From positions 1,116,001 to 1,180,000 of the forward strand of contig NZ_CP172312.1 of NCBI RefSeq assembly GCF_047946665.1: a stretch of 64,000 nt of DNA, read 5' to 3'. This document shows, one piece after another, positions 24,250 to 34,091 of the stretch. The stretch comes from Allohahella sp002354735 (GTDB taxonomy: Bacteria; Pseudomonadota; Gammaproteobacteria; Pseudomonadales; Oleiphilaceae). A model generated the notes under the pieces. That model saw only the letters and a program-made list of their open reading frames with translations. It was not told the origin of the DNA and made no database searches. Numbering within the stretch: the stretch's first letter is position 1; each line of letters opens with the position of its first letter. The translations under genes and the position numbers were made by a program.

Positions 24250-27010
24250 ACTTCGTGAGCAGATCGCGTAGATCGTGCCAGCTTACCGGCTTTAGCAGGT
24301 GATGATGGATGCCTGAGCGCCTGCTTTCGTCAGGGTCTTCTACACGTCCTGACATCGCAAAGATGCGGCCGCTGAAAGGGAAATCCTCGCTGGAGAGCTG
24401 CTTCGCCACATCATAGCCGTCCATGTCCGGCAGTCCGAGGTCGAGCAGCACGATGTCGTGAGGCGCCGCTGCGGCCTGTTCGACTGCACTCGCGCCGGTT
24501 TCCGCTTCATCGACGCTAAAGCCGGCCGCGCGTAGCAGCATCGCGGTCGCTTCCCGGGCGTCTGCACTGTCTTCGACCAGCAGTATTCTCGGTTTCTCCG
24601 TGACAGTTGTTTCAGCCACCTGCGGCAGCCCTGGTGGTAGCAGCTCGGGCACATGAGACGACGGCTCGGGCGCGGGTCCAACGCCGATGTGATAGGCCAC
24701 CATCGCCAGCAAGTGCTGTGATTCGACGGGCTTGCTTAAATAACCCGTACATCCTGCAGTGAGGCAGCGATCCCTGTCGGTCTGCATAGCAGCAGCCGTA
24801 AGGGCGAGTATCGGCTTGGTGAAGCCAAGCTTGCGCAGGCGGGTCACGGCTTCGTAGCCGTCCATGACGGGCATCTGCATATCCATGAGGATGATGTCGA
24901 AATTCAGTCGCTCCAGACTGGCCTGCTGCACCACTGACAAGGCTTCAAGCCCATCCGAGGCGGTCGCAACACGTGCGCCGGCCTCCTCCAGGACATGCTG
25001 GGCCAGAAAGCGGATGTCGTGACGGTCGTCCACGACCAGAACACGGCAACGCAATTCTGGAATTTCTGCCGGTGGCTTGTTCGGCTTCTTTGCCTTCTGT
25101 GGTGGCTTGAGGTTTTCCATCGCCGATCGCTCGATCGGCAGGCGAAATCGGAAGGTGCTGCCGCGTCCAGGTCGACTTTCGCCAGTGATGACGCCGCCGA
25201 GAAGATTGGCGAGTCGCTGACTGATCGGCAGGCCAAGCCCCGAGCCTTCGTAGCTGCGGCTATGTGAAGTATCCGCCTGACTGAAAGGCTCGAATACACT
25301 GTTCATGAACTGTGCGCTGAGGCCGATGCCGGTATCGGAAACCTCGAAGAAAAGTGCCGGTTGTTCGCCCTGTTCGAGCACGACCTTCAAGGAGACGCTG
25401 CCGGTTTCGGTAAATTTCACCGCATTGCCGATGAGGTTGATGAGAATTTGACGAACACGCTTTTCATCGGTGGATATCTGAGCCGGCAGCAGCTTCGGAT
25501 ATTTCACGTTGAGCGGTAATCGCTTCTTGCTGGCACTCACAGACATCAGCGTGTGAACGTCATCGATCAGTGCACCGATGGCGACTGGATCGTTGCGAAC
25601 GGTGAGACGGCCGGCCTCGATTCGGGACAGGTCAAGTATGTCGTTGATGATGTCCAGCAGATGCCGACCGTTGCGACGAATTGTTTCCACTGCCGAAAGA
25701 TCATCGGGATCACTGAGATGACTTGCCAGGATGTCCGCAAAGCCGAGAATGGCCGTCATCGGGGTGCGAATTTCATGACTCATGTTGGCAAGAAACTCGC
25801 TCTTGGCCATGTTGGCCCGTTCCGATGCCTTGGTGGCACCTTCAAGCTGTTCCTCGATTTGTGCCTGGGCGGTTATGTCATAACTCGAACCGGCGATGGC
25901 TTCGACGCGACCATCTGCTGCGAACACGGGTACCCAGGTGTATTCGAACAAGCGTGTGCCGGCTGTGGCCGTCCTGAACGTGGTGCGGTCGACTAATGGT
26001 TTGCGGGTGTCGATGACCTGCTTTACCTGACGCATGAGGCGGTTGGCCAGCGTTGCAGGGTAGTCCAGTTGACTGAAAGTCTTGCCTACGGCGTGCTCGA
26101 ATGTGGTGCCCAGTGCCTTCAGTAGCGCGAGGTTGATATAGCGGAAGCTGCCGTCGGTATTGAGAACGTAGACGTGATTGGTCAGATTCGAGAGCGCCGC
26201 ATCGAACAGACGGGTACGATATTCGTTCTGCGTGGCCTCGTCGATTTTCAGACGCTCCCGGCGGTCGCGGCTGATGGTGGCCAGGTATAAAGGCTCGCCA
26301 GTTACGGGGTCGTCGATACGGAATGCGAACAGTTCGATGGGCACATTTTCGCCGGTCGTCAGATGCTGCAGCGTCATGTCGCGATTGTAGTAGCCGTCGC
26401 ACAGCAGTGAGGGGATGGCTTCGTCCCGGATCAGTTGGTGTTCGGCGGGCGAGAAAATGTCGAACAGCGTGATTTCTGAAACGTCGAAATCCTGCGCAAT
26501 GCCGAGCAGGTTGCGGCCGCTGCGATTGATCAGTACGCCGCGTGCATTGAAATCGGCAATCCCGACGAAATCTGTGGTTCGGTCGATCACTGAGGCCAGC
26601 AGCATGCGCTCCTGCTCAATACTCAGCCCTGCGGTCTGGCTCGGCTCTGCGCCAGCAAACTCGGTGAGGCGGAGGAGTACGTACTGCATCGCGCCGTTCT
26701 CGTCCGCGATGATGCTGCTGTTGGCAACCAGCAAACGCCCCGTGGTCTTGCTGGAAAGAGCCAGGCCCTGTTCCACTGATGACAGCTTTTCAACAGGCTG
26801 ATCCGGGTCGAGCTGAAGGTCTTTCAAGCTGTGGGCATCGTGGAAGAAATCCGCCAGCGGCCGCCCTGTCGGGTCCTGTCCACCGAAGGCCTTCAGCGTT
26901 GGAAGCTGATCACTGCAGGCCAGAATTTCGAGCCCCTCCGGACCAGGCTTCAGAAGACAATGATGGCCCGGCATGGCCTTGAATACTGCTCGAAAATCTA
27001 TATCAGACAT
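24248..27010 (-). CDS. Hybrid sensor histidine kinase with PAS domains and two receiver domains
   Basis: A 920-aa soluble hybrid kinase with no membrane segments. It has an atypical PAS-like region (1-110), PAS domains around 130-260 and 275-395, and HisKA with H412 in FLANMSHEIRTPM. The HATPase has NAVKF, SDTGIGL and EGSGLGLPIS. Receiver 1 has D710 in ILMDMQMPVMDG; receiver 2 has D857 in VLLDLGLPDMDG. Both receivers keep the KP motif. The sensed signal and output partner are unknown, since no response-regulator gene is adjacent. It lies upstream of the convergent thiD end and just downstream of the exonuclease III gene. Confidence 0.9.
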   Translation of the reverse strand: MSDIDFRAVFKAMPGHHCLLKPGPEGLEILACSDQLPTLKAFGGQDPTGRPLADFFHDAHSLKDLQLDPDQPVEKLSSVEQGLALSSKTTGRLLVANSSIIADENGAMQYVLLRLTEFAGAEPSQTAGLSIEQERMLLASVIDRTTDFVGIADFNARGVLINRSGRNLLGIAQDFDVSEITLFDIFSPAEHQLIRDEAIPSLLCDGYYNRDMTLQHLTTGENVPIELFAFRIDDPVTGEPLYLATISRDRRERLKIDEATQNEYRTRLFDAALSNLTNHVYVLNTDGSFRYINLALLKALGTTFEHAVGKTFSQLDYPATLANRLMRQVKQVIDTRKPLVDRTTFRTATAGTRLFEYTWVPVFAADGRVEAIAGSSYDITAQAQIEEQLEGATKASERANMAKSEFLANMSHEIRTPMTAILGFADILASHLSDPDDLSAVETIRRNGRHLLDIINDILDLSRIEAGRLTVRNDPVAIGALIDDVHTLMSVSASKKRLPLNVKYPKLLPAQISTDEKRVRQILINLIGNAVKFTETGSVSLKVVLEQGEQPALFFEVSDTGIGLSAQFMNSVFEPFSQADTSHSRSYEGSGLGLPISQRLANLLGGVITGESRPGRGSTFRFRLPIERSAMENLKPPQKAKKPNKPPAEIPELRCRVLVVDDRHDIRFLAQHVLEEAGARVATASDGLEALSVVQQASLERLNFDIILMDMQMPVMDGYEAVTRLRKLGFTKPILALTAAAMQTDRDRCLTAGCTGYLSKPVESQHLLAMVAYHIGVGPAPEPSSHVPELLPPGLPQVAETTVTEKPRILLVEDSADAREATAMLLRAAGFSVDEAETGASAVEQAAAAPHDIVLLDLGLPDMDGYDVAKQLSSEDFPFSGRIFAMSGRVEDPDESRRSGIHHHLLKPVSWHDLRDLLTK

Positions 27011-27053
27011 CTTGCAAGGTTACCCCTGGAAACCTGAAGTATCGCTCAGCCAC

Positions 27054-27818
27054 TCAGGCCGACAGTTCGACACCAACCGGGCAGTGGTCAGAGCCATCGA
27101 TATCATTATAGATGAAGGCGTCAGTTACGCGCGGCAGTAGCGCCGGCGAGCTCAGGAAATAGTCGATCCTCCAGCCGACATTGCGTGCTCGGGCACCTGC
27201 ACGGTAACTCCACCAGGTATATTTCACCGTTTCCGGATGTAGCTCGCGGAACGTGTCTTTGAACCCGGCTCCCATCAGGTTGACGAAGCCATCGATTTCT
27301 TCCTGCATGTAGCCTGCGGCCTTATTGTAGTTGGCCTGTGGCCGTGCGAGGTCGATCGGCTGGTGAGCGACATTGAGATCGCCACAGACCAGCAGTGGCT
27401 TGCGTGTCTCGAGCTGGCGGAGGTAGGTCAGGAAGTCAGCGTCCCAACTCGATCGGTAGCCCAGTCGCTTGAGCTCGCTGCCGGAGTTCGGCGTGTAGAC
27501 CGTGACCAGGATGAAGTCTTCGTATTCCGCAGCGATGACCCGGCCTTCGTTGTCGTGTTCAGCGACGCCCATATCATATTCCACCGCCAGGGGTTCTACG
27601 CGCGTCAGAATGGCTGTACCGCTGTAGCCCTTTTTCTCGGCCGAATTGGTGTAGATGTGATAGCCATCGATGCCACTGAGCGCTTCCACCACCTGTTCGT
27701 CCTGGGCCTTGGTTTCCTGCAGACATAGTATGTCGGGTGCCATGTCCTTGAGTTGCTGTTCAAAACTTTTCTTCATGACGGCGCGGATGCCGTTGACGTT
27801 CCAGGAGATCAGTCGCAT
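27054..27818 (-). CDS. xth: Exodeoxyribonuclease III / AP endonuclease
   Basis: A 254-aa repair enzyme that cuts abasic sites and removes 3' blocks. It starts MRLISWNVNGIRAV and has LQETK (metal Glu), VCGDLNVAH (Asp/Asn) and GSDHCPVGVEL (Asp-His), so the active site is complete. It is closer to the Bacillus ExoA type than to E. coli Xth. It probably has its own promoter in the 205-bp gap to the divergent amylase gene. Confidence 0.92.
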   Translation of the reverse strand: MRLISWNVNGIRAVMKKSFEQQLKDMAPDILCLQETKAQDEQVVEALSGIDGYHIYTNSAEKKGYSGTAILTRVEPLAVEYDMGVAEHDNEGRVIAAEYEDFILVTVYTPNSGSELKRLGYRSSWDADFLTYLRQLETRKPLLVCGDLNVAHQPIDLARPQANYNKAAGYMQEEIDGFVNLMGAGFKDTFRELHPETVKYTWWSYRAGARARNVGWRIDYFLSSPALLPRVTDAFIYNDIDGSDHCPVGVELSA

Positions 27819-28023
27819 TGGAATAATGTGGTCCTTGGTTCAGATTTGAATTTTACCGGTACAGGGGACGGGTACCCGAAAAAACCGGGTCTCGCATCTA
27901 CGCCCTGAGTATTTTGCGAAAGGATGATCCGCATTGGCAAATGCGCTGATAGCTTCGATTGCTGACCATCATGGTCAAACATTGAGCAGTACCAGACAAA
28001 TACAATAAAAAACCGGAGAGCTT

Positions 28024-29742
28024 ATGCTTACTTTACCACGGCTGGCGGCTTCTGCCGCACTCAAGCCATTTCAAAAATCCATCCTTGCTGGCGCATTGGC
28101 TTGCGCATCCATGTGGCCTGTTGCGGCGTCAGCCAATGTGATGGTCCATCTATTCGAGTGGCGTTGGGCGGATATCGCCCGAGAGTGCGAAACCTACCTT
28201 GGCCCAAAGGGCTTTACCGCAGTGCAGGTCAGCCCGCCGCAGGCACATATTCCAGGACCGCAATGGTGGACGCGCTACCAGCCAGTGAGTTATCGGCTGG
28301 AAAGTCGCAGCGGCAACCGTGCTGAGTTCATCAACATGGTTCAGCGCTGTCGTGCCGTCGGTGTCGATATCGTGGTCGACATGGTTGTCAATCACATGGC
28401 GGCGGGCAGGTTGGACTATCCAGAGGTGCCTTATGGCCCCAATGATTTCCACGAACGCAACTGCCCCGGTATCAATTATCGAAACGCCGATGAGGTATGG
28501 AACTGCGATCTGGTAGGTCTGAAGGACCTCAAGACCGAGTCAGGCTACGTCAGAGGCAAGATCATCGATTATTTCAATGATCTCACCAATATCGGCGTGA
28601 AGGGTTTTCGCGTGGACGCAGCCAAACACATACCACCTGGCGACGTGGCTGCCATCGTAAACAATATCAATGGCAATCCTTATATCTTTCTCGAGGTCAT
28701 CCGCGCCGGAGGTGAGGCCATTCAGCCTGAGGACTATGTCTCGATTGCGGATGTTACGGAATTCGCGATGGAGCGGGACCTGGCATATAACTTCCGCAAT
28801 GGCACCATCGCCAATCTGATCGACTTCAATCGTTGGTCTGGCCGGGTCGACAGCAGTCAGGCGCTGACCTTCGTCGCCAACCACGACGATCAGCGCCAGC
28901 ACCCTGAATACACCCTGAGCTATAAGGACCCGCAGGGCATGTATTACCTGGCCAACACCTTCATGCTGGCCTATCCATACGGTTATGCGCGACTGATGTC
29001 GAGCTACTACTTCAACGATGAGAACCAGGGGCCGCCAGTATCGGGCGTGCATTCAGGCAACAGCTGCTTCGACGGCGGCTGGGTGTGTGAGCATCGCTGG
29101 GGCGGCACCGGCAATATGGTGAAATTCCGTGAGGTGACCTCGCCCAACTGGTACACCAGCAACGTGACGACCGACGGTCCGAACCGGCTCGCCTTCGGCC
29201 GCGGGGGGCTTGGCTACGTGGCGCTCAACAACCGCACCGATACCTGGAGCACTGTGGTGCAGACCGGCATGCCTTCAGGCGAGTATTGCGATGTGATGCA
29301 TGGCGATTTTGCAAACGGTGCCTGCACCGGGCCAACTATCGTGGTAGACGGTGGTGGCTATGCGGCCATCACTGTGACAGGACGCGATGCGATCGCCATA
29401 CACCAGCAGTCGCTGCTCGGTGGGCGGACTGATCCGCAACCGGAGCCCGGTATGAAGTCTGTCGAATTGAGCTGCGATAACGGCCAGACAGTGTTCGGCC
29501 AAAGCGTATATGCTGTCGGCGGGTCGGACGAGCTTGGCAACTGGAGTCCGGCTGCAGCGGTCAAGCTCGACCCAGTGGCTTATCCTCGTTGGGCGGGTAC
29601 CGTCGCGCTGCCGGCGCAGACCGCCGTTGAGTGGAAGTGTCTCAAGCGAAGTGAAACCAACCCGGCGCAACAGGTGCAGTGGCAGGGTGGTAGCAACAAC
29701 CTCGTTGAAGCAGCGGCTACTTCATCACAGGGGCGTTTCTAG
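28024..29742 (+). CDS. Secreted GH13 alpha-amylase with C-terminal CBM20-like domain
   Basis: A 572-aa secreted starch hydrolase with a signal peptide ending near AASAN. The GH13 barrel has VDMVVNH, GFRVDAAKH (D198, nucleophile), IFLEVI (E224, acid/base) and FVANHDDQ (D288). It is of the compact bacterial or animal-like type. From about residue 478 (SVELSCDNG) to the end it resembles a CBM20 starch-binding domain, with AVGGSDELGNWSP. GGAGAG precedes the ATG. No maltose transport genes are adjacent. Confidence 0.92.
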   Translation: MLTLPRLAASAALKPFQKSILAGALACASMWPVAASANVMVHLFEWRWADIARECETYLGPKGFTAVQVSPPQAHIPGPQWWTRYQPVSYRLESRSGNRAEFINMVQRCRAVGVDIVVDMVVNHMAAGRLDYPEVPYGPNDFHERNCPGINYRNADEVWNCDLVGLKDLKTESGYVRGKIIDYFNDLTNIGVKGFRVDAAKHIPPGDVAAIVNNINGNPYIFLEVIRAGGEAIQPEDYVSIADVTEFAMERDLAYNFRNGTIANLIDFNRWSGRVDSSQALTFVANHDDQRQHPEYTLSYKDPQGMYYLANTFMLAYPYGYARLMSSYYFNDENQGPPVSGVHSGNSCFDGGWVCEHRWGGTGNMVKFREVTSPNWYTSNVTTDGPNRLAFGRGGLGYVALNNRTDTWSTVVQTGMPSGEYCDVMHGDFANGACTGPTIVVDGGGYAAITVTGRDAIAIHQQSLLGGRTDPQPEPGMKSVELSCDNGQTVFGQSVYAVGGSDELGNWSPAAAVKLDPVAYPRWAGTVALPAQTAVEWKCLKRSETNPAQQVQWQGGSNNLVEAAATSSQGRF

Positions 29743-29750
29743 GCTGACTA

Positions 29751-29779
29751 ACGCTGTGCTGGTTCGGCCAGCACAGCGT
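29751..29779. terminator. Strong hairpin after the amylase gene
   Basis: ACGCTGTGCTGG and CCAGCACAGCGT form a perfect 12-bp stem with a 5-base loop (TTCGG). It lies between the convergent amylase and TonB-like genes and probably terminates both. Confidence 0.7.
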
Positions 29780-29807
29780 CAGCTCTCTCCATTTACTTCA
29801 ATCGGCT

Positions 29808-30848
29808 TTAGCCAGCCGAGGCGCCTGCTTTCAGTATGGCGCCAATCTCGCGGCTTTCGGTACTGAAGTGGAATCGCAACCGGCGGTAATAGCGGGCTGT
29901 CACGGCCGGGTCTTCTGGCACGGCGAATCGATCGACGCTCTTGAGCGCCTGCAGCGCCGACTGGTCGAAATCGCTATCCCCACTGCTTCTGCTGACTCGA
30001 GCTGATTCGAGCCTGCCAGTGACCGAAACCTGGAAGCTGATGGTGCCGGTGATCGCACGTCGGCGACTGTGCTTCTGCTCCCATTCATACCAGTCTTTCC
30101 AGCTGGCATAGACCTGCTCCGTCATTCGTCGGAGATACAGGTTGACCATGAATCCTTCATCCGCGATACGCGCGTTTCGGCTACTGCCTTCTGCATTGCT
30201 GACCAGACTGGCGTCTGCCAGGGTCTGATCGTCAAGCGGTACGAGTCGGCCGTTGAACGCCGCCGACATCTGTTCGATAACAGTGGCGTCGTCGATTGGC
30301 TCTGAAGAATCCTGCAGCTGTTCAGCCATAGCCTCTTGAAGTTCAGGCAGACCTTCCGCTTGCAGGGCAGGCGCCGGGCTGGCCCCAAGCGCCGCGAGCT
30401 CAGCTGGTGGCGTCTTGGCTGCCGGTGCTGGCGATGGCTCTGGTGACGTTTGCTCGGATGGTGATGGCTCTGCTGGCGCTAGCGGCGCGGAAGCAGTGCT
30501 TGCCACGGGACTCGTTGGTTCGGGGTCGGGCAATAGTAGGGGTTCTGCTTCAGCAGGTGCCGGCGCCGCGCTGGTTTGAGCAGGCTGTTCACCGTCGTCA
30601 CGCGGTGCATGTGCGGTCTGCTCTTCCGGGGATGGTTCTTCGGGCTCTGACTGCTCGATGGGCACTTGTGCAGCAACCACCGGCGCAGGCGTCGGCGCCT
30701 TCAGCAAAATTTCAACGCTGGTGGCTGGCGCCTGTTCGGCTCGTTCGGACAAGGTGGGAAAACGCTCAGCAAAATACCAGAACACGGCAAGATGCAGCAG
30801 GACGCTAAGGGCCAGCGTTGCGCTGGCCGCTTGCTTACGTAATCTCAC
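29808..30848 (-). CDS. TonB-family periplasmic protein with proline-rich linker
   Basis: A 346-aa protein with one N-terminal membrane helix (ATLALSVLLHLAVFWYF). A long Pro/Ala/Glu-rich linker follows (about residues 40-165). The C-terminal TonB/TolA-like domain has GTISFQVSVTGRLESARVSRSSG and RRLRFHFS. TonB proteins pass energy to outer-membrane transporters, but exbB/exbD are not adjacent. It starts 23 bases after fbp and may share its transcript. Its exact partner is unknown. Confidence 0.78.
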   Translation of the reverse strand: MRLRKQAASATLALSVLLHLAVFWYFAERFPTLSERAEQAPATSVEILLKAPTPAPVVAAQVPIEQSEPEEPSPEEQTAHAPRDDGEQPAQTSAAPAPAEAEPLLLPDPEPTSPVASTASAPLAPAEPSPSEQTSPEPSPAPAAKTPPAELAALGASPAPALQAEGLPELQEAMAEQLQDSSEPIDDATVIEQMSAAFNGRLVPLDDQTLADASLVSNAEGSSRNARIADEGFMVNLYLRRMTEQVYASWKDWYEWEQKHSRRRAITGTISFQVSVTGRLESARVSRSSGDSDFDQSALQALKSVDRFAVPEDPAVTARYYRRLRFHFSTESREIGAILKAGASAG

Positions 30849-30871
30849 ACCTGTCAGACACTACGACCGGC

Positions 30872-31876
30872 TCAGGACTGATCGAGTTCAGCAACGAGCG
30901 CTTCCACCCGCTTCACCATATTCGATGAGCCAATGAAGTAGGGCGTTCTCTGGTGCAGGGAGGTCGGCACGATATCCATGATACGGCCACGGCCATCCGA
31001 AGCTATGCCACCAGCCTGTTCTGCCAGGAAGGCGAGCGGGTTGCATTCATACAGCAGACGCAGCTTGCCTTCAGGATTGGTAGCGGTCGAGGGGTAGAGG
31101 TAGATGCCGCCCTTGAGCAGATTACGGTGGAAGTCGGAAACGAGCGAGCCGATATACCGCGCTGTATATGGGCGGTTGGTTGCATCGTCCGGCTCCTGAC
31201 AGTACTTCAGGTACTGCTTCACCGACTGCGGGAACTTGTGATAATTGCCTTCGTTAATTGAGTAGATCTGGCCATCCGGCGGTGTCTGGATTTTCTGGTG
31301 AGACAGACAGAACACACCAAGAGATGGATCGTAGGTGAAGCCGTTCACGCCATTACCAGTGGTGAAGACGAGCATGGTGGAAGATCCATAGACCACGTAG
31401 CCTGCTGCAACCTGCTTGTGTCCGGGCTGAAGGAAGTCTTCCAGCTGTGCCGGCTGACCGCGCTCGGAGATGCGCTTGTAGATCGAGAATATGGTGCCCA
31501 CCGACACATTAACGTCGATATTCGATGAACCATCGAGTGGATCCATCAGCACGACATATTTGCCATCGCGGCTCAGGTCACTCTCGAAGATAACGAAATT
31601 GTCTTCTTCTTCGGAGGCTATGCCGCAGACTTCCCCGCGGGCTTCCAGGGCTGCCTTGAACTTGTTGTTGGCATAGACGTCCAGCTTCTGCTGCGCTTCA
31701 CCCTGAATGTTGGTTTCGCCGGCTGCGCCCGTGATGTCGACCAGGCCTGCCTTGTTGATTTCGCGGTGACAGACCTTGGCTGCCAGCCTGATGGCGCTGA
31801 GCAGTGAGGACAGTTCGCCCGTGGCATGCGGAAAGTCATGCTGATGTTCAACGATGAATTCGCCTAATGTTTTCAT
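30872..31876 (-). CDS. fbp: Fructose-1,6-bisphosphatase, class I
   Basis: A 334-aa gluconeogenic enzyme with the metal and substrate motifs SEEEDN, LMDPLDGSSNID and GGIYLYPST. The N-terminus MKTLGEFIVEHQHDFPHA is typical, so the ATG at 31876 is used rather than the upstream frame extension. Length is normal. It lies directly downstream of rnfC on the same strand, where rnfD would be expected in a standard rnf operon. Confidence 0.93.
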   Translation of the reverse strand: MKTLGEFIVEHQHDFPHATGELSSLLSAIRLAAKVCHREINKAGLVDITGAAGETNIQGEAQQKLDVYANNKFKAALEARGEVCGIASEEEDNFVIFESDLSRDGKYVVLMDPLDGSSNIDVNVSVGTIFSIYKRISERGQPAQLEDFLQPGHKQVAAGYVVYGSSTMLVFTTGNGVNGFTYDPSLGVFCLSHQKIQTPPDGQIYSINEGNYHKFPQSVKQYLKYCQEPDDATNRPYTARYIGSLVSDFHRNLLKGGIYLYPSTATNPEGKLRLLYECNPLAFLAEQAGGIASDGRGRIMDIVPTSLHQRTPYFIGSSNMVKRVEALVAELDQS

Positions 31877-31999
31877 ATGAGTATCTGCACGCCTTTTGCT
31901 GTGATCGGATTTCAGAAAATGGCCAGCAGTATAGAGCATTTCGCCTTGGCTCAGGAAGTCACTGCGGGTGATCGGGCGCCAGCGGCTCCCAGGCCCTCC

Positions 32000-33553
32000 T
32001 CAGGGTTTCGGCCGTCGTATGCCAGCGGCCGCTTTGCGCGCTGCGCGCTTGGCATCCCGCTCCAGTGCCTCAACGCGCAGCCGCTCGGTGCGCTGCTCGA
32101 AGCGCAGGCGGGCGTGTGACGCCTTCTGCCGGGCCAGCTGATTGCTGTGTTCGTTGAGTTTTGCAGTTCGATATTCGGCGACCAGCGGCAGCTTGCTGGG
32201 GCACACCGCTTCACAGGCACCACATTCGATGCAGGCTGAGAGATGGTAAGCCTGCAGCCAATCGCTATCTTCAGCCACGGCAGCAAAGTGCAGCTGCTGT
32301 GGCAGCAGGCCGACCGGACACACAGGCTCGCAAAAGCCACAGCGAATGCATGGCGAGGCATCGAGCGGCCGACCACTGCGCTGCCGGACCGCATGTTCCA
32401 CCGCCAACCCAGTATCGTTCGAGCCTGCTGCGACGAGGCAGTAACTCGACTTGCCCAGCGGCAACCAGGTGTTTTGCAGTGGAACGCCCATCATGCCGCC
32501 ACCGTGGACCAGGCCTGCAAGACGCGCTTCCATCAGCCCCGCAGCCTCGAGCAGCTGGGCGGCCGGCAGGCCAACCGGTACGCGATAATTCCCCGGACGT
32601 GCGACTGCAGCGCCTGCAACGGTCACGATCCTGTGAGACAGTGGCTCTTGCCACAGCAGGAAGCGTCCAAGCGCTGCCAAGGTCGACACGTTGATACAGG
32701 CGACGCCGGCCTGGCTGGCACGCTCTCCGGCTGGTATTTCGATGCCGAAGGCCTGCTTGACCACCTGCTGCTCTGCGCCAGCAGGGTAGTGCGCAGGTAT
32801 GTTGAGCAAGGTAATTCGTGGCAGCTGTCGCTCGCTGCCCAAAAGCCGGCGCAGTTGCGCTTCTACGGTCTCGAGCAGGTCCCGGGCTGCGCTAAGTGAG
32901 CGCTTGATGGCGAAAGTCAGCTCGTTCAGGCCGAGCAGTGCGCAGACCAGGAAGCAGCCAGCGATGACTTCGCCGGGGGCAGTGAGCATGAGCGCATTGT
33001 CGGCATCGGCATACGGTTCGCACTCTGCGGCATTGATAACAATGCGACACACCGACGCTGTGAGCTTGGCATGCAGCGGAAACCCGCCGCCGCCGAGGCC
33101 GATAATGCCGGAGTCGTGGGCGATGGCGTCCATCGCCTTATGACGCGCCGAAGGCGACGCGAGATTATCAAGCGCGTTCGGGAGTGCGGCAACGATACGC
33201 GCCATGATGTGCGATCGAGCAGCGCTCGGGGCTGCCGTGACAAGCTGGACGTGGTCTTTCAGCGACTCGCCCGGCGCGAACGTGGGCTCGACGATCAGGC
33301 AGGGCACCTGTACGAGCTGGCCGCCCAGCAGAACTTCATGTTCGCGACAGTCAGTGACGGTGCCGGCCAGCGGACTGTGTAGCGTGGCTGCCGGGACCTG
33401 TCCGCCAGTGGGATCGACAAGACCGCCGACCACGGGCTCGGCGACGGCAACAGGCTGTGCTGCAGTGACCTGATCGCCAGGCTTGACCAGCGGCCTCAGC
33501 AAGGCACCCGGTCGCTGGCTCAGCGGCAGGACGAGGGCTTGGAAATTCGACAT
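32000..33553 (-). CDS. rnfC: Rnf complex subunit RnfC
   Basis: A 517-aa peripheral subunit of the ion-translocating ferredoxin:NAD oxidoreductase (Rsx/Rnf). It has an N-terminal barrel-like region and a flavin/NADH region with SGIIGLGGGGFPLHAK. Two 4Fe-4S motifs are present: CIRCGFCEPVCP and CIECGACEAVCP. A basic Ala/Arg-rich tail follows. The ATG overlaps the rnfB stop by one base (TGATG). rnfD, rnfG and rnfE do not follow. Confidence 0.93.
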   Translation of the reverse strand: MSNFQALVLPLSQRPGALLRPLVKPGDQVTAAQPVAVAEPVVGGLVDPTGGQVPAATLHSPLAGTVTDCREHEVLLGGQLVQVPCLIVEPTFAPGESLKDHVQLVTAAPSAARSHIMARIVAALPNALDNLASPSARHKAMDAIAHDSGIIGLGGGGFPLHAKLTASVCRIVINAAECEPYADADNALMLTAPGEVIAGCFLVCALLGLNELTFAIKRSLSAARDLLETVEAQLRRLLGSERQLPRITLLNIPAHYPAGAEQQVVKQAFGIEIPAGERASQAGVACINVSTLAALGRFLLWQEPLSHRIVTVAGAAVARPGNYRVPVGLPAAQLLEAAGLMEARLAGLVHGGGMMGVPLQNTWLPLGKSSYCLVAAGSNDTGLAVEHAVRQRSGRPLDASPCIRCGFCEPVCPVGLLPQQLHFAAVAEDSDWLQAYHLSACIECGACEAVCPSKLPLVAEYRTAKLNEHSNQLARQKASHARLRFEQRTERLRVEALERDAKRAARKAAAGIRRPKP

Positions 33554-34089
33554 CAACCGGCACGCACGGTAGCGTCATTCTGCATCGCTACCATGTCGAT
33601 ACAGTCTACAGGGCACGGCTCGACACAGAGTTCACAGCCGGTACACTCACTGGCGATCACGGTGTGCATGTACTTTGATGCGCCGATGATCGCATCCACG
33701 GGACAGGCGATAATGCACTTGGTGCACCCGATGCACTCGTCCTCACGGATGACCGCGAGCATGGGGGGCTTCTGTTCGCCGCGCTCGGCATCCATCGGTA
33801 GGGGCTCGCGCCCGAGCAAATCGGCGAGCACGATGATGGTATCCTCGCCCCCAGGCGGGCAGCGATTGATGGCCTCACCCTCCGCAATGGCGGCTGCATA
33901 GGGTCGACAGCCGGGATGTCCGCACTGGCCACACTGCGTTTGTGGCAGGCAGGCATTGATCTGTTCGATGAGTGCCTCACCAGGATCGTTCGCGGTATCA
34001 GTCGGTCGGTTCAGGCGTCGAAGCAGCAAGCCACAGCCCACACCGAGCGCACCGAGCGCGAACGTTGCCGATAGCATGATGAGCAGCAT
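33553..34089 (-). CDS. rnfB: Rnf complex ferredoxin-like subunit RnfB
   Basis: A 178-aa subunit. One N-terminal membrane helix is followed by the CGQCGHPGC cluster site. Two further 4Fe-4S motifs are CIGCTKCIIACP and CTGCELCVEPCP. It relays electrons between RnfC and the membrane subunits. The start at 34089 is 2 bases after rnfA; the longer open frame runs into rnfA and is not used. It overlaps rnfC by one base. Confidence 0.93.
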   Translation of the reverse strand: MLLIMLSATFALGALGVGCGLLLRRLNRPTDTANDPGEALIEQINACLPQTQCGQCGHPGCRPYAAAIAEGEAINRCPPGGEDTIIVLADLLGREPLPMDAERGEQKPPMLAVIREDECIGCTKCIIACPVDAIIGASKYMHTVIASECTGCELCVEPCPVDCIDMVAMQNDATVRAG

Positions 34090-34091
34090 CG